Shown in pieces: positions 51,901 through 63,499 of a stretch of 64,000 nucleotides of DNA; the first letter of the stretch is position 1; each line of letters opens with the position of its first letter. The position numbers were made by a program, and so were the translations under genes. Source of the stretch: Auanema rhodensis (taxonomy: Eukaryota; Nematoda; Chromadorea; Rhabditida; Rhabditidae); contig OZ059897.1 of NCBI GenBank assembly GCA_964057225.1, forward strand, positions 16,306,001 through 16,370,000, in the 5' to 3' direction. Below the pieces are notes generated by a model. The model was not told the origin of the DNA. It made no database searches and was given only the letters and a program-made list of their open reading frames with translations.

Positions 51901-53655
51901 GTTTTGTATCAACTTTTGAGTTGTAGTGGTAATGTTAGGCGCAGCTTTTTACATTTGCTGTCAGAGAATAACTATAAGGTAATTGAAAAATGTTTACTAG
52001 GATTATAACAATCCTACAGATATTCGAAGACTTATGCGATTGTCCAAACTTAGAAGTATTCAAATCATTTTTTGATAATATAAGTTTCATTCTTGTTTCT
52101 TGGGTAACCAGAGAAGAAAGTATTTATAACTCTGATAAAGAATTCGTGTTTCTTCGCAAATCTCTTCGTCTTTTAAAGTATGTTGTTTTTTCTCTTTTTT
52201 TACTGAATGAATGTGTGTAGGAATGAATATTATCACAATATCGACAATGCTGAGATTGTAGTTGATATGCTAGCTAAGATGGGACGAACAGAAGGAGGTT
52301 TGAAGGTATACTTCTTCTTTTTTTTTCATAATTTATCTCCCTTGCTCTAGATTCTGTGGGATTATGAAGTATCATCGATTTTATGTGATTTGGTTGTTTC
52401 ATTATACGAAAATGTTAAGTCTTAAACTTTTCTCTTTTTTTATTATTTTGTTTAGGACCATATACCTCGTTTGCGAATTTCTGACAGAGATTTGCGCCAT
52501 GATCGGCTCAAAGCAATTCCTGCCTTATTTTTAGATATTTTAAATTTTGGGTTATTCCAAGTTGATCAGATAGACGAAAGTCGATTAGCTTTAACTAAAA
52601 TTTCTGTTCATTAGTATGTTTCAACATATTTCCGCATTTTCTGTTTCTTAATTTTAGCCTATTAACATGGATTTACTGTACCACTCCTGAATCTAGGAGT
52701 ACACGTGAGAAAGTTGTTGAAGTATTGGCAGAGGCTGATGAAAAGCTCGGGCCTGAATTTACAGCCTCTAGAATGAACGCTTTACTGCATGTACGTTTAA
52801 TATTGCTTACTTTTAATGCAGCAATAGAAATTCTACTTTAGTGGATTACAACTACGCAAGTGATATCCATGAATGCTTGGGAATCTGTTATTAGTTTGAT
52901 CATTCGGACTGTCATTGTTAGAGAGGTAAAATCCAGTAGCGGATGTTTAAAATCAATTGACTCCATTTCAGAAGCTGGGTCATACTGATTGTGGGCGAGC
53001 TTTATGTTTATTCCTAGATGAGCAAGAAGTTCCATCGGCAGAAGATGTTTCTGACCCCAAAATATTTTTATTCAGCTTATTTTTTACAGAGTAGTCTTCA
53101 TTCTGGTGTTATTCCTTGGCTGGAGCACATGATTTCGAAAGGGGCTATAAAACCTTGCAATGATATGGTTCAAGCGTTAGAATTATTGTACAGCACAAAA
53201 AATTCTACGTTAGTTACCCAGTTCTTTACATTGCTATTTAGTTTTTTAGAGTTATACCAAGCATATTGGCCACTAGAGTTGAACGTTTAAAGATAATCGG
53301 TCAACGAATTGAAGAATGTACTTATGATTCACAAGGTGATTCATTAAATAGAATTATATAGTAATAATGTTATTTAGTGAGCGGAGTATATGATGAAGCA
53401 GAGTGTTCACGAAAGTCTAGGACTCCCGGTTTCATGCATCCGCATGGCCCAGATATTTTAGATATCACTGAAGTTGAACCAATAGCTCTGCCTAGTAATA
53501 AAATGTGCATTGATGAAGTGGAACGGTTTGTTTTGAACAAATATATATTTACTTTTTAATCTTTTAGAATCAATGAAGCAACACAAAAAACTTTCACGGC
53601 TACAGCTTTAGTAACATCTTCATCGGAAGATATTGACTTTAAGAAGATTATGTAG
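42901..53655 (+). CDS. USP24: USP24-like ubiquitin carboxyl-terminal hydrolase (start unresolved)
   Basis: A giant cysteine protease that removes ubiquitin from substrates, of roughly 2,500-2,800 residues in more than 40 short exons. The N terminus is acidic (PEDDDIQIL) and followed by a UBA domain in 43230-43435 (LNTLLAMGFSEEQIPLALRL, then VLYLTGEVPGLDDYM). A UBA placed before the catalytic domain separates USP24 from USP9X. A long helical-repeat body follows. The catalytic core starts near 49835: the Cys box is NDGGTCYMNSILQQ, where most family members have GATCYMN. The zinc ribbon is CYEC…CREC (50350-50560). The His box is AHSGLAAAGHYFSF (51095-51150), and FELNDSQVKPF gives the third catalytic residue. 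The stop is at 53653-53655. The earliest open frame (KLPLIEKDSADEEPPIT) has no ATG; a CTG at 42901 and an ATG in the third exon (43208) are the alternatives. Not every exon junction was verified. Confidence 0.82.
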
Positions 53656-54159
53656 ACATTTGTAGAATGCTTTTGTATTGTTATGGATATGCTACTTGTT
53701 CGTCTCAAATGATAGGTTTACATGAGATTAGCGGGTTATAATTACGGGTATTCTTAAATGTATAATTTTAAAATTTTTTTGTTGATCTATTTTTGTTTAA
53801 CACCTGTTTTAAGTTAATACCGGTTTTATCATTTAGCCCGATAGTGATTTTTCCTCTCGGTTTGCCGTGTCCATGGACACAACTTTTGAAGCTACCAACT
53901 CTCAGAGCAATGTGGCCATCTTTTTTATATTTCTATATATCATTTGTATTTAGCTTTATTTACATTTTGTTAAATGGATTCATTGTACTGATTTAAAGAT
54001 AGTATCATATCATTCTATGTATCTTCGTGATGACCTTATGATAATGAAATACGTAAATAGCAACATAAGTGATTAAAGACGGTTTTCAATCCGTTAATTA
54101 TATTTTTACATATTGAATTACTTTGTAATTTTTTCTAAAAACATAGATATATTTTTAAG
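53656..54159. other. spacer between USP24-like gene and NUS1
   Basis: 504 bp of AT-rich DNA that should hold the USP24-like 3'UTR and possibly the NUS1 promoter. No gene seen. Confidence 0.45.
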
Positions 54160-55106
54160 ATGCTTGACTTAGCGTGGTTATGCAATGCAGCCATTCGTGC
54201 TGTATATTGGCTTGTTCTCCTTGCTTGCAATTTCTTGGGCTATTCTCATGTGTGGGTTAAAAGAGATTTGAAAAAAAGAGAAATTGAGGTGTAAAAGAAT
54301 TTTACTAATTCAATGAATAGGTATTTTAAGGAAATAAATCGTTCGCTGAAGGTTCCACATCATTATTCAATATGTTATACAGAAAGAAAAGTTCGATGTG
54401 TAAGATATGAGTGATTAATCTTTTGTTGTTATGAAATGTTTAGGAAGAACTTTTAGCATTTATGGAATGTTGTCTAGCATATGGTGTACGCAGATTAACT
54501 ATCTATGATCCTTGGGGTGATAGTCTTTCTTTGGAGCACAAGCTCCGCCCCATTTGTCAAGCAAAGGTTCGAGTTAAATTTACAAGATCAACAAAAAGTT
54601 TTACCAGAATGTACAAATTTTGGCTGGATGCTGTCCAACATCGATTTCTTCAACAAGTAGGCTTGTTTTACAGCTAATATCGTCAGAAGCCGGTCGCCCT
54701 TCGCTTGTAGAGGCCTGCAAAATAGTATATATAAATGAATGATTTATATAAACGTTATGATTTGTTTTCAGTTGTCCAATAAGTCATCTTCTATTACAAC
54801 AGAGGATATTACCAATGTACTTAACGATAAATTCAATTTAACAGATCCTGATTTTCTCGTAATGGTGAGTCAATCTTATTTCTGTTCATTCGTAATATTC
54901 TTTTTTTTTGAGGTTGGGCAGACCCCAAGTCTAGTCGGCTATCCTCCTTGGTGTCTACGAATTACTGAGTTCATTCAGGTTATAATTTATTAACTTTTAT
55001 GTACTAAATGAATAAATTCCAGGTTAGAAACATACCTTATTCACGTTCAGCCTTTGAGGATTCTCTCGACTCGTTTACAAAACGAGATATAAGGGTTGGA
55101 AAGTGA
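54160..55106 (+). CDS. NUS1: NUS1 / Nogo-B receptor, dehydrodolichyl diphosphate synthase complex subunit
   Basis: The non-catalytic partner of the cis-prenyltransferase (DHDDS) at the ER membrane, which makes dolichol precursors for glycosylation. Seven exons (54160-54288, 54331-54399, 54444-54566, 54608-54724, 54772-54864, 54913-54978, 55023-55106) give 226 residues. A hydrophobic N-terminal anchor (IRAVYWLVLLACNFLGY) is followed by a cis-PT fold: CCLAYGVRRLTIYDPWG, LQLISSEAGRPSLVEACK and YPPWCLRITEFIQV (human LPWHIRLTEI). The protein ends RVGK, keeping the C-terminal R-x-G motif that in human and yeast NUS1 completes the partner's active site. The human N-terminal extension is absent. TTTTTAAG abuts the ATG, so it may be leader-spliced. 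The 505-bp distance from the USP24-like gene leaves operon membership open. Confidence 0.88.
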
Positions 55107-55740
55107 ATTTCCTAATTCTAATTTTCTTAATCTTCAAATTTACGATATACCAAAGTAGTCAGTGTTAGTTGATTCAATTCCGCTTTAAATGTGATATTTC
55201 ATAAACCTGCTAGGTGAAAATGATAGTTAAATTCGTTGAAACGTTTTTATTCCAATTGTTTTATACATTCTTGTATGATTTTGTTTTATTTGTTAATTTC
55301 GTTACCTGGCACTTGTTAATTATAATCATATTTTTTTATTCTCAATCATTAAAATTCCTTCATTGTTTAGTAATTAGTTAGGGCTAGGGTGTCTATACAT
55401 TTCAAGGTTATCGTATTTGATGTAATATAATTAAACATTAATCATTAATTACTGAAAGTGATATTACTGGAGTTGGTATTTCTCCATATGCATTATCTTT
55501 TAACAATGATTGTGAGCACCTGCTTTCCTAATCTTCGTTTTTTTTATCTTCATTTTTGTATTCGATTTCTTTCTCGATCTCTCGTCATCCTTTCTCTCTC
55601 TCCCCGTGTTTCTCTTTTCCTGTTTTTGCTTTTTTCTTCACTTCTGATACTATATTTCTTACTGTTCTCTCTTTCTCTCACTCTTTCTTTCTCTCTTCCA
55701 CTCATACTCTTCCTTTCTCTCCCTTTCTCTCTCTCTCTCT

Positions 55741-55812
<72 letters not shown>

Positions 55813-56423
55813 ATCTCTCGTTCAGTCTCTATCGTGGCACTAATTTTAGTTTGTGTACATTGTTCTAGCAATGAGTTGAGCTCTTAGAATGTTTATCTAA
55901 ACCTTTTCATATATTTCAATTGGTAACGTATTTTATGGCTTGATGTGAATTGTCATCATTTTTTTCACGCGCTATAGTTCAGACCAGCATTTCCCTAGCT
56001 TCCCGTGACAGATTTGTCAGCATAGTGACGTCGATGTCTCCATGACTACATATAATATGAGATCAAGTTGAAATGAATCCTGTATGCTTTGTGTCCGAAG
56101 TTTCTTCCTCTTTAATCAATGTTTGTTTGAGTAGTGATGGACGTTAAAGCGCAGGGGTTTTCTTTCGTACTACATCTGATCTTCTGAGCTTTCTACCAAT
56201 GGTAGTTCATCATTAACCATTGAACATTCTTATCCAATATTTATCTAACCTATTGTATTCACTGTAAAAAAAAGCTTTTATCGTTCCCAATTACTCCAAG
56301 ATTCAAAATCGGAGATTTATGTTTTCTTTCATTATTTGTGGCTATATTTTTTATAGCTTTTGCTCATCGATGAAAAATTCTAGTTTCACATACATTGCAT
56401 TATCTTTTGTATTTCAGTAGATA
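55107..56423. other. spacer with long CT tract, upstream of GCLC
   Basis: 1.3 kb without a coding gene. It is dominated by a pyrimidine-rich segment from about 55530 to 55830. The promoter of GCLC is expected here. I saw no convincing antioxidant-response (SKN-1-type) element, though motif scanning by eye is weak. Confidence 0.5.
55711..55811. repeat. (CT)n microsatellite
   Basis: About 100 bp of nearly pure CT dinucleotides with a few TTT interruptions, inside a longer pyrimidine tract. The frames read through it are artefacts. Confidence 0.97.
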
Positions 56424-59070
56424 ATGGGTCTTTTAACCAAGGGAAGCCCTCTTACTTGGGCTGAAACTGTCCCCTATGTTGATTATATCAAGGTGAGACT
56501 ACACTTCTATATTCTATTTTGTATTTTATCACGTTCTCACGAATTCGATATAGGAACATGGCATTGCTCAATTTATTAATTTATATCACCGTTTGAAAGA
56601 TCGAGCTGGAGATCAGCTTAAATGGGGCGATGAAATTGAATATACTATTGTGAAGTTTGACCATGAAAACAAAAAAGTTTGTTAATATTTTTATGTTATT
56701 ATACTTTTTTATTTATTTCTGTAGGTACGCGTATCTTGTAGAGCGGAGGAATTATTGTCTAGATTACAAGCAAAAGAGAAAGTAAATGCTCTTGTAGGAA
56801 CCGTAAATAATTTTTTGTGGCGTCCTGAATTTGCTGCTTATATGATTGAAGGAACTCCAGGAACACCTTATGGAGGTTAAATTAAAATTCTATAAAGTTT
56901 TTTATTTATTTATTCCGAACAGGACTATTAGCTTGTTTCAATATCGTCGAAGCCAATATGATTGCACGACGACAAGAAGTTAGAGATATGCTGAAACCGG
57001 TACTTTTTTCCCACTAGAATCACCTAACTATGATTTTAGGATGAATCTGTTTTGTCCATCTCTTTTCCATCTTTGGGTGCTGTGGATTACACAAGCCCTG
57101 AAATGAAGCCAACTCCGAATGATGAAGAAGATGCTGGAAAAAGTATTTTTTGGCCAAACAACGCAATTTTTGGCGGACATCCTAGGTACATCATAGCTGA
57201 CTAAATGACAAAAATTACATAAAACTCAATTCAGATTCAAAAACTTGGTAAAAAATATCAGAGGAAGACGAGGAGAAAAGGTCGCCATTAATGTACCAGT
57301 ATACAAAGATGTTAAGACTCCATCTCCTTATATTGTGAGAAAGGATTTTATGTGCTGTTTGAACCTTATAATATTTAGGAAGACTTATCTCAATATGGGC
57401 ATCCTGATATGTTTTCAGCTGCAAAGCCTGATCACATATACATGGATCATATGGGATTTGGTATGGGCTGTTGTTGCTTGCAAGTAACTTTTCAAGCTGT
57501 GAATGTAAATGAAGCTCGTTGGCTGTATGATCAATTAACTCCCATAACTCCCATTTTATTAGCTCTCTCTGCTGCTACTCCTATATTCAGGTTTCTTAAT
57601 TTCTTAACCAAAATGTTTTATCGTCTTATGCCGTTTTTTATAGAGACACATTAGCTGATGTTGATTCTAGATGGGATATTATCTCTGCTAGTGTTGATGA
57701 CAGAACTGCTGAAGAAAGAGGATTAATTCCTTTAAAAGATAGCAAGTGGCGAATTGATAAGAGTAGATATGATACAACTGATTGTTATATTTATCCTTGT
57801 TCAACAGGATATAACGATATTCCTCTTCAATACGATGAGAGAATTTATAAGTAAGATTGCTTTTGTTTAAGAAAAAAAAATCTGTTTTAGGCAATTACTC
57901 GATGGACAAATTGATGAACCTTTAGCCAAGCATATAGCACATATGTTCATTAGAGATCCGCTACAGGTTTGTTATTCATTTTAGCTATGTAAAACTTCGT
58001 ATTTTTAGGTCTTCCGCGAACGCGTAGAACAAGATGATGAAAAGAGTTCTGAGCATTTTGAAACTATTCAATCTTCAAATTGGATGAATATGCGTTTCAA
58101 ACCACCTCCGCCAGATACTCCGGAAATCGGATGGAGAGTTGAATTTAGGCCAACAGAGGTATTACTTAGTCGTTTTCCACTTTAATCATGTATCTTTTAG
58201 GTTCAATTAACTGATTTTGAAAACGCAGCATATTGCTGTTTTGTTGTTTTATTAACAAGGTAAGAGCAGCATCAAATTTCTATACTCATTACTGCTTCAG
58301 AGTAATTATTTCTTTCCGTCTTACTTATCTTTTACCTATATCAAAAGTTAATGAGAATATGAAACGAGCGCAACAACGTGACGCAGTTCTTCATCAGAAA
58401 TTCTTCTTCAGGTTGAATGTTACTTACGTTTTACGAACAATATTTCGATTTCAGAAAAACCCTGGCTACTTGCAAAAGTGCACCTGAAACTCTGAAGGGA
58501 ACAGCAAAATGTGGTCAGCCTAGCAGTGATGTAGAGGAAATGAGTATCAATGAAATTATAAATGGTATATTTCATAAGGTTATTGTGAAAAAATATATTC
58601 TTATGTTTAGGCAGTGAAGATGGCTTCCCTGGGCTCATTCCTCTGATTAAGCAGTATTTAGACAGTGCAGATGTTGATGTTGACACTCGATGTAGCATAG
58701 CGCAATATTTGAATTTCATCGCGGTATTATTCTTCACGTTCTTGAATTTCTTAGCAATTTGTATTTAGAAAAGAGCTTCTGGTGAGATCAGTACTCTTGC
58801 CCACTGGATGAGAGAATTTGTCCAAGGACATCCTGCTTACAAAAAAGACAGTAAAGTTCCACAAGAAACAATTTACGATATGACTATCTTGGTACTCCAC
58901 TGAGCAACACATCTTATACCTTCATATTTATTTTTTAGATGAATGAAATTTCAAACGGAAAGAAACATTGTCCAAAACTTTTGGGATGTTTCCGTTCAAA
59001 GACCGATTCGAAGATTCCTGCATCAGTACTCTTGGCCGAAGAAAGTTTTGTTATGAATACAAGAGAATAA
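56424..59070 (+). CDS. GCLC: glutamate-cysteine ligase catalytic subunit
   Basis: ATP-dependent ligation of L-glutamate and L-cysteine, the rate-limiting step of glutathione synthesis in the cytosol. Sixteen exons between 56424 and 59070 sum to 652 residues (human 637). The start is [19 protein letters not shown], matching MGLL..GSPL.W.E.. of animal GCLC. Conserved blocks are [74 protein letters not shown] and [16 protein letters not shown]. The Glu/Asp cluster for magnesium in GDEIEYT is intact. A TATTTCAG acceptor ends 6 nt before the ATG, a likely leader site. C. elegans gcs-1 is induced by SKN-1 under oxidative stress; regulation here is not shown by the sequence. It is convergent with the guanylate cyclase gene, with 230 bp between stops. 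Confidence 0.95.
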
Positions 59071-59300
59071 GGACAAAGTTTTAACTATTGAATCATCATA
59101 AATATACCAAAGTGATGTGCCATTATTGAAATCATTTTCTTCACTTTGTCGCACTGGAGATATTTGCTGCATTTTAATTTCTTATTGTAGTAATAATAGT
59201 TTTATTCTATAGAACATTCATAATAAATAGTTTATTATTGTTTCGAAAAATAATACAAGATTTTCTTGAAAGTAAATTTAAAATATTAAAAAAAATAAAA

Positions 59301-62254
59301 TCAAGCAATGCTGCATGCTTTCGAAACTATTTGAACTTTTCTTATTCTTGTTTTGGGACTATCAGGATTGGCAGGCTTGGTGGTTTCTGCTGATTCGTGT
59401 CCTGCTTCCAATTCCTCATACCCTTCAATGCTATGCAAGTTTTCATCTAAAATAATCAATATTCTTGTCAATGGAGTATAAAAACCTCTTTCCCGATCAA
59501 CTATCTCCCAAACACTCTTTTTTAGACTTTTTATTAGAAATACAGTGTCCATTTCGCCCTGAAAAAAAAGAAAAATGTAATTTTCTCTGACATATTGGTT
59601 TTACTTGTCCTTTTATCATGGTTCGACCTCTTGATTGGAATTCAAATCGACCAGTTTTATTAGCACATGTTTGTGACTAGAAAAAAAGAAATTTAAGGCC
59701 CTCATTAGTTTAACTTGCCCTTTCGCTACAATGAATTTTTCCTGGAACACTATGAACTTCTAAACGACTGGCAACATTAACTGTTTCACCGAAGATGCAA
59801 TATCTTAAAATTAAAAACCAAAAATTTTTTTATACATTATATTTTAGTACCTTGGCATTAGGTGACCGACTACTCCAGCAACTATTGGTCCTGAATGAAT
59901 ACCAATTCGAACTTGCAATGGTTTTTTAGATAATGGGTCAGTAACTGCACGTGCCTCCCATAGCATTCCTTAGAAAATAATTTTGTTCTTTAGATTAGAA
60001 AAGGAATACCTATAGCTACGTTGCATAACTGTTCGGCATGTTCAGGAGCATGATCTGGTACTCCGGAGACAGTCATATAAGAATCTCCCACAGTTTCAAC
60101 TTTATAAACCTGTTTGAAAAACAAACATAGTTGATTTAGTTTATATTTTTAATAACCTGGTGCATATTGACAAGCCTATCGAACCTTGTAAATAATTCAT
60201 TAAGTAAATGAACAATATCTTTTGGTTGACAGAATGGGAGTGTTAATTGGAAGTTGGGAACATCTGAGAACATAACCGTAGCTTCATCATATTCACCTAT
60301 GTTAATCATCTTTTTGCTAAGTGAAAATTTATCTTACATGCTTCAATGGTTTCTCCATTCATCAATTGAGTAGCAATGGTTGATGGTAACATATCTTTCA
60401 AAATGACATCTGATAAAAAAATGAATGTGTTTCATTTGAGTAATGAGTCTACCTGTTTTTTGCTTTTCGACTTCAAGATCTCTCGCTAATTGCTCTAATT
60501 GTTCATTGTTTGCTTCCAATTGTAAGCTGTTTTGATATAAATATGAGTAAATCAGGCTCATTAAGCTTACTTTACTTCAACATCAGTTAGACGTTGTTGA
60601 TTAAGAAGTATCAGATCACGAGTGGCATCATGTAGAGGCATAGCTAATGACTATGAATATTGAAGGAAGACTCATTAACAAACCTGTTAGTCTCATTCCG
60701 AATTGCATGAGCTCATCGATCGATGTTACATACGGAGAACAGATATATATTATGTGCTTGAATTAATAAAATAGGCTGCTAACACACTGATCAAGGATAC
60801 CTTTTGTGTCGAAAGTTTCATCATCTGTCCTTTTAGCTTCAAATGAAGTCCCTGCTGTAGAACATTAGGGCTCTGTCTACCATCATCAGGCAAACTACAA
60901 CAACTTTTATTTATAAACAAAAATAGTATACCTGTTTTCTTTATGTTTTCGCATTTCTGCTGGAGATATCCGGACTTGAAGAACAAAAACAGCATTTATA
61001 AAATTGCAAATATTATCAAAATCCAGAGGAACTTGAGGTCGTGTAATTTCAAAAAGTTTAAGAATAGGTGTTCCAGGGACAAGCATCTCACGTGGAATGT
61101 GATTACTGAAGAAAAGTAGCAGTATTTTCATTATGTATTTCGTATTATCACTAAAGCTCATTTCCAGCTTGAACAAGTCTACAATGTTCATCCAATATTA
61201 CATGGTAAGGTAAAGCTTCAGAAAAGTCAAAGCAAGAGAGCCGTAAATAGTCTTCTGATTCTTAAATTTTGCATTTGCGGTAAATTAATTTTTTCTTTTA
61301 CCTGTTGATAAATCTAAATCTGACTTAGTTATCACTCGTTCTTGATCAGTGTTAAACTAGAATTAATACCATCACAAGTTTATTAATGTTTAACAAGAAC
61401 CTTTACAAGAAAAATAACGTGCTCCTCTACTCTCTCTCCGGAAAGCATTTGAACACTTCTTTGAGTTCTTCCAGTAACACTTAAAGTGAGTTCCATATTA
61501 AACACTCGCTTAGCAACTTCTTTTAAAACTCCTTTGAATATTTAAAAATGAGAATTGCTATATATTATCTACTTACCCCGAACAATAGCATATAGACCTG
61601 TTCGTCCAGTAAAATAATGTAAGGTAATTGATCCATCTTCATTCTCTTCACAGCGAAATGAAGGTCCACGTAAATTTGCTTTATAAACCACATGATCTAT
61701 GAAGTAGTGCAAGGAATCAAGATTATCAAGAAATCCCTGAAAAAGAAAAAATGTAAAAGATTGTAAAAAATTATTTTTAATCTGTTTTCGATTATACATG
61801 TGCAAATATCGTATACTTTTAAATTTGGGCTCATGCTGCGTATAAGCTCATCCCAGCCAATTTCCATAGTATATTCAATTAGAAACGAGCCGTATAATTC
61901 CCAGACTTGCTCGCGAGTCATTTCTAAAACATACTGTGAAACACATTTAGTTGAATTTCAGTCAACTAACTAGTTAATACACTGACACTTTCTACTAATG
62001 AATATGTATCAGCATCAGAATAGTAATGATTTACTATATTTTCTTTTCCATTCTCAAATCCAGCACGTGCTCTAGAAAAAATCATTTTGCATCAATATAA
62101 GAGTTTATTGAATATCTTACATAACTTCTAACCATAATTCTTCACCATATTTTCGTATCATTAATTGTCGAATACTTTCATGTATAAAACCAAACTGAAA
62201 TTTAAGTTTTTTTAGCAAATAAAAAATATATGAAAGAAATATAGAACCTACCAT
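59301..62254 (-). CDS. H-NOX soluble guanylate cyclase, beta-like (atypical, gcy-31 to gcy-37 type)
   Basis: A cytosolic gas-sensing guanylate cyclase that makes cGMP. The ATG at 62254 is a one-codon first exon (ATG|GTAGGT). The next exons read [20 protein letters not shown]. The H-NOX domain has the heme His in [10 protein letters not shown] and the porphyrin motif as HYFTGR (Y-x-T-x-R; Ser is usual). Then come the H-NOXA/PAS region (61105-60830), [24 protein letters not shown] and a coiled-coil helix ([16 protein letters not shown]). The catalytic domain has MFSDVPNF (metal Asp), [12 protein letters not shown] (second Asp and guanine-selecting Glu), [15 protein letters not shown] (Cys, Asn and Arg). 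All catalytic residues are thus on one chain, so a homodimer could be active. One intron begins GC (59717-59718, AGG|GCAAGT). A TATTCAG acceptor 11 nt before the ATG suggests leader trans-splicing. Whether it senses O2 or NO cannot be told. Confidence 0.88.
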
Positions 62255-63315
62255 CGTTTAGGAAGCTGAATATATGGCAGCTAACACTACTATTCTAATC
62301 CATATTCTAACACGCTATTTGATTTTAAAATTCACAACATATAAATCATTTTACATTATGCAATGTGTGTCTTTATAAATGACTTCTAATAGTAATGTCT
62401 TCTACCTCAACATATTAATGCAATATTCGCAAGAAACTGAAAAAAAATGGGTGATAAAGATCAGATGAATTAAGTTAGGACACTTTTCTTCAACCGAAAA
62501 TGCTTCGCAATAATTAAATAAATAAAATATTTTAATTATTTTTTGGTATTTGGAAAATCTCACGTATTTAAATTTCACGTGAAATTTCATTTGAGATATG
62601 TGTAAATTATGGTGATTACTATATAAGTTATTGCTTAAATATAGATTTAATTTATCTTTTATATTTTTTTCGACTCCTTTACCCATTTCTATTAATATTT
62701 CGAATAGAACGATTATGTTCTCTATATAAATAAGACAATTTAATATTTTTTAATTCCATATAACAAAGACTTTAAAAATCTATAGTTCACACATAAACTA
62801 TAATTTCTTATGTAAAATAGTTCTTTAATCTCTTGTATTATAAATAATTGATTATTTAAAGTATATATCAGAACAAACTATAAATATTTTTATTATATAC
62901 TACAAACCTTTTCACATGTTATATTCATTACCTTCGTTACTTATTAACATTCAACATTCTTCTTCTATATCTATTCAATAGCACTCGTTTAACTGATTTC
63001 GGCCATTTTAATTTGAAAAGAATTCACTAGAAGAAGAAAGAAATTAGTTTCTTAAAATAGATGTGCATATATAGGCTGGATAAACTAACGTGCGAAACCC
63101 GAGATTTATAAGTGATGACGATTCAATTCTCTCTTGCACTATGTCTATCTTTAGTAACTAGCTTGCTCTGTCACATTTTGATAGATATACTCTGTTTGGT
63201 TTATTGATATCTGGCTTCTAACATTTTAGTTTAGGCAATATCCGCAATTTCTCAATAAATATCTTAAGTATTTCAATTTGTCTTTTCTAGTTCAATTACT
63301 AGTTACTTGTTCAAT
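62255..63315. other. intergenic region between guanylate cyclase and the last gene start
   Basis: About 1 kb of very AT-rich DNA between divergently oriented gene starts. No coding frame or RNA gene recognised. Confidence 0.5.
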
Positions 63316-63491
63316 ATGTTAAAATATATTTTCCTATATTTTAAGAATCAAATTGCAGAAAGAAGTTTCGGTTTTCCTCTTCTCCATCTATTAACAAAGT
63401 CTTTCAAGCCAATTCAATCAAACGGCGACAGATTTGGATCAACTCTCTGCAGAACTTTTCAACATTCAGTAGTAAAAATCATGGCTGACGA
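63316..63491 (+). CDS. probable first coding exon of a gene leaving the window
   Basis: An open frame from the ATG at 63316 runs into a good donor (GACGA|GTGAGT at 63492). It is preceded by a CTTTTCTAG acceptor at about 63291, a likely leader site. The N terminus MLKYIFLYFKNQIAERSFGF is basic and hydrophobic with no acid residues early on except one Glu, compatible with a mitochondrial presequence. A second in-frame ATG at 63481 (MADE) sits just before the donor and could start a non-targeted form. The next exon lies beyond 64000, so the protein cannot be named. Confidence 0.4.
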
Positions 63492-63499
63492 GTGAGTTT

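Noticed and set aside
42901-53655. USP9X/fat facets as the identity of the large deubiquitinase
   Set aside because: The N-terminal UBA domain and the PGLDDY segment after it fit USP24 instead.
55458-55871. Long Ser/Leu and Arg/Glu open frames over the CT tract on both strands
   Set aside because: They are translations of a dinucleotide repeat, open in all frames by composition.
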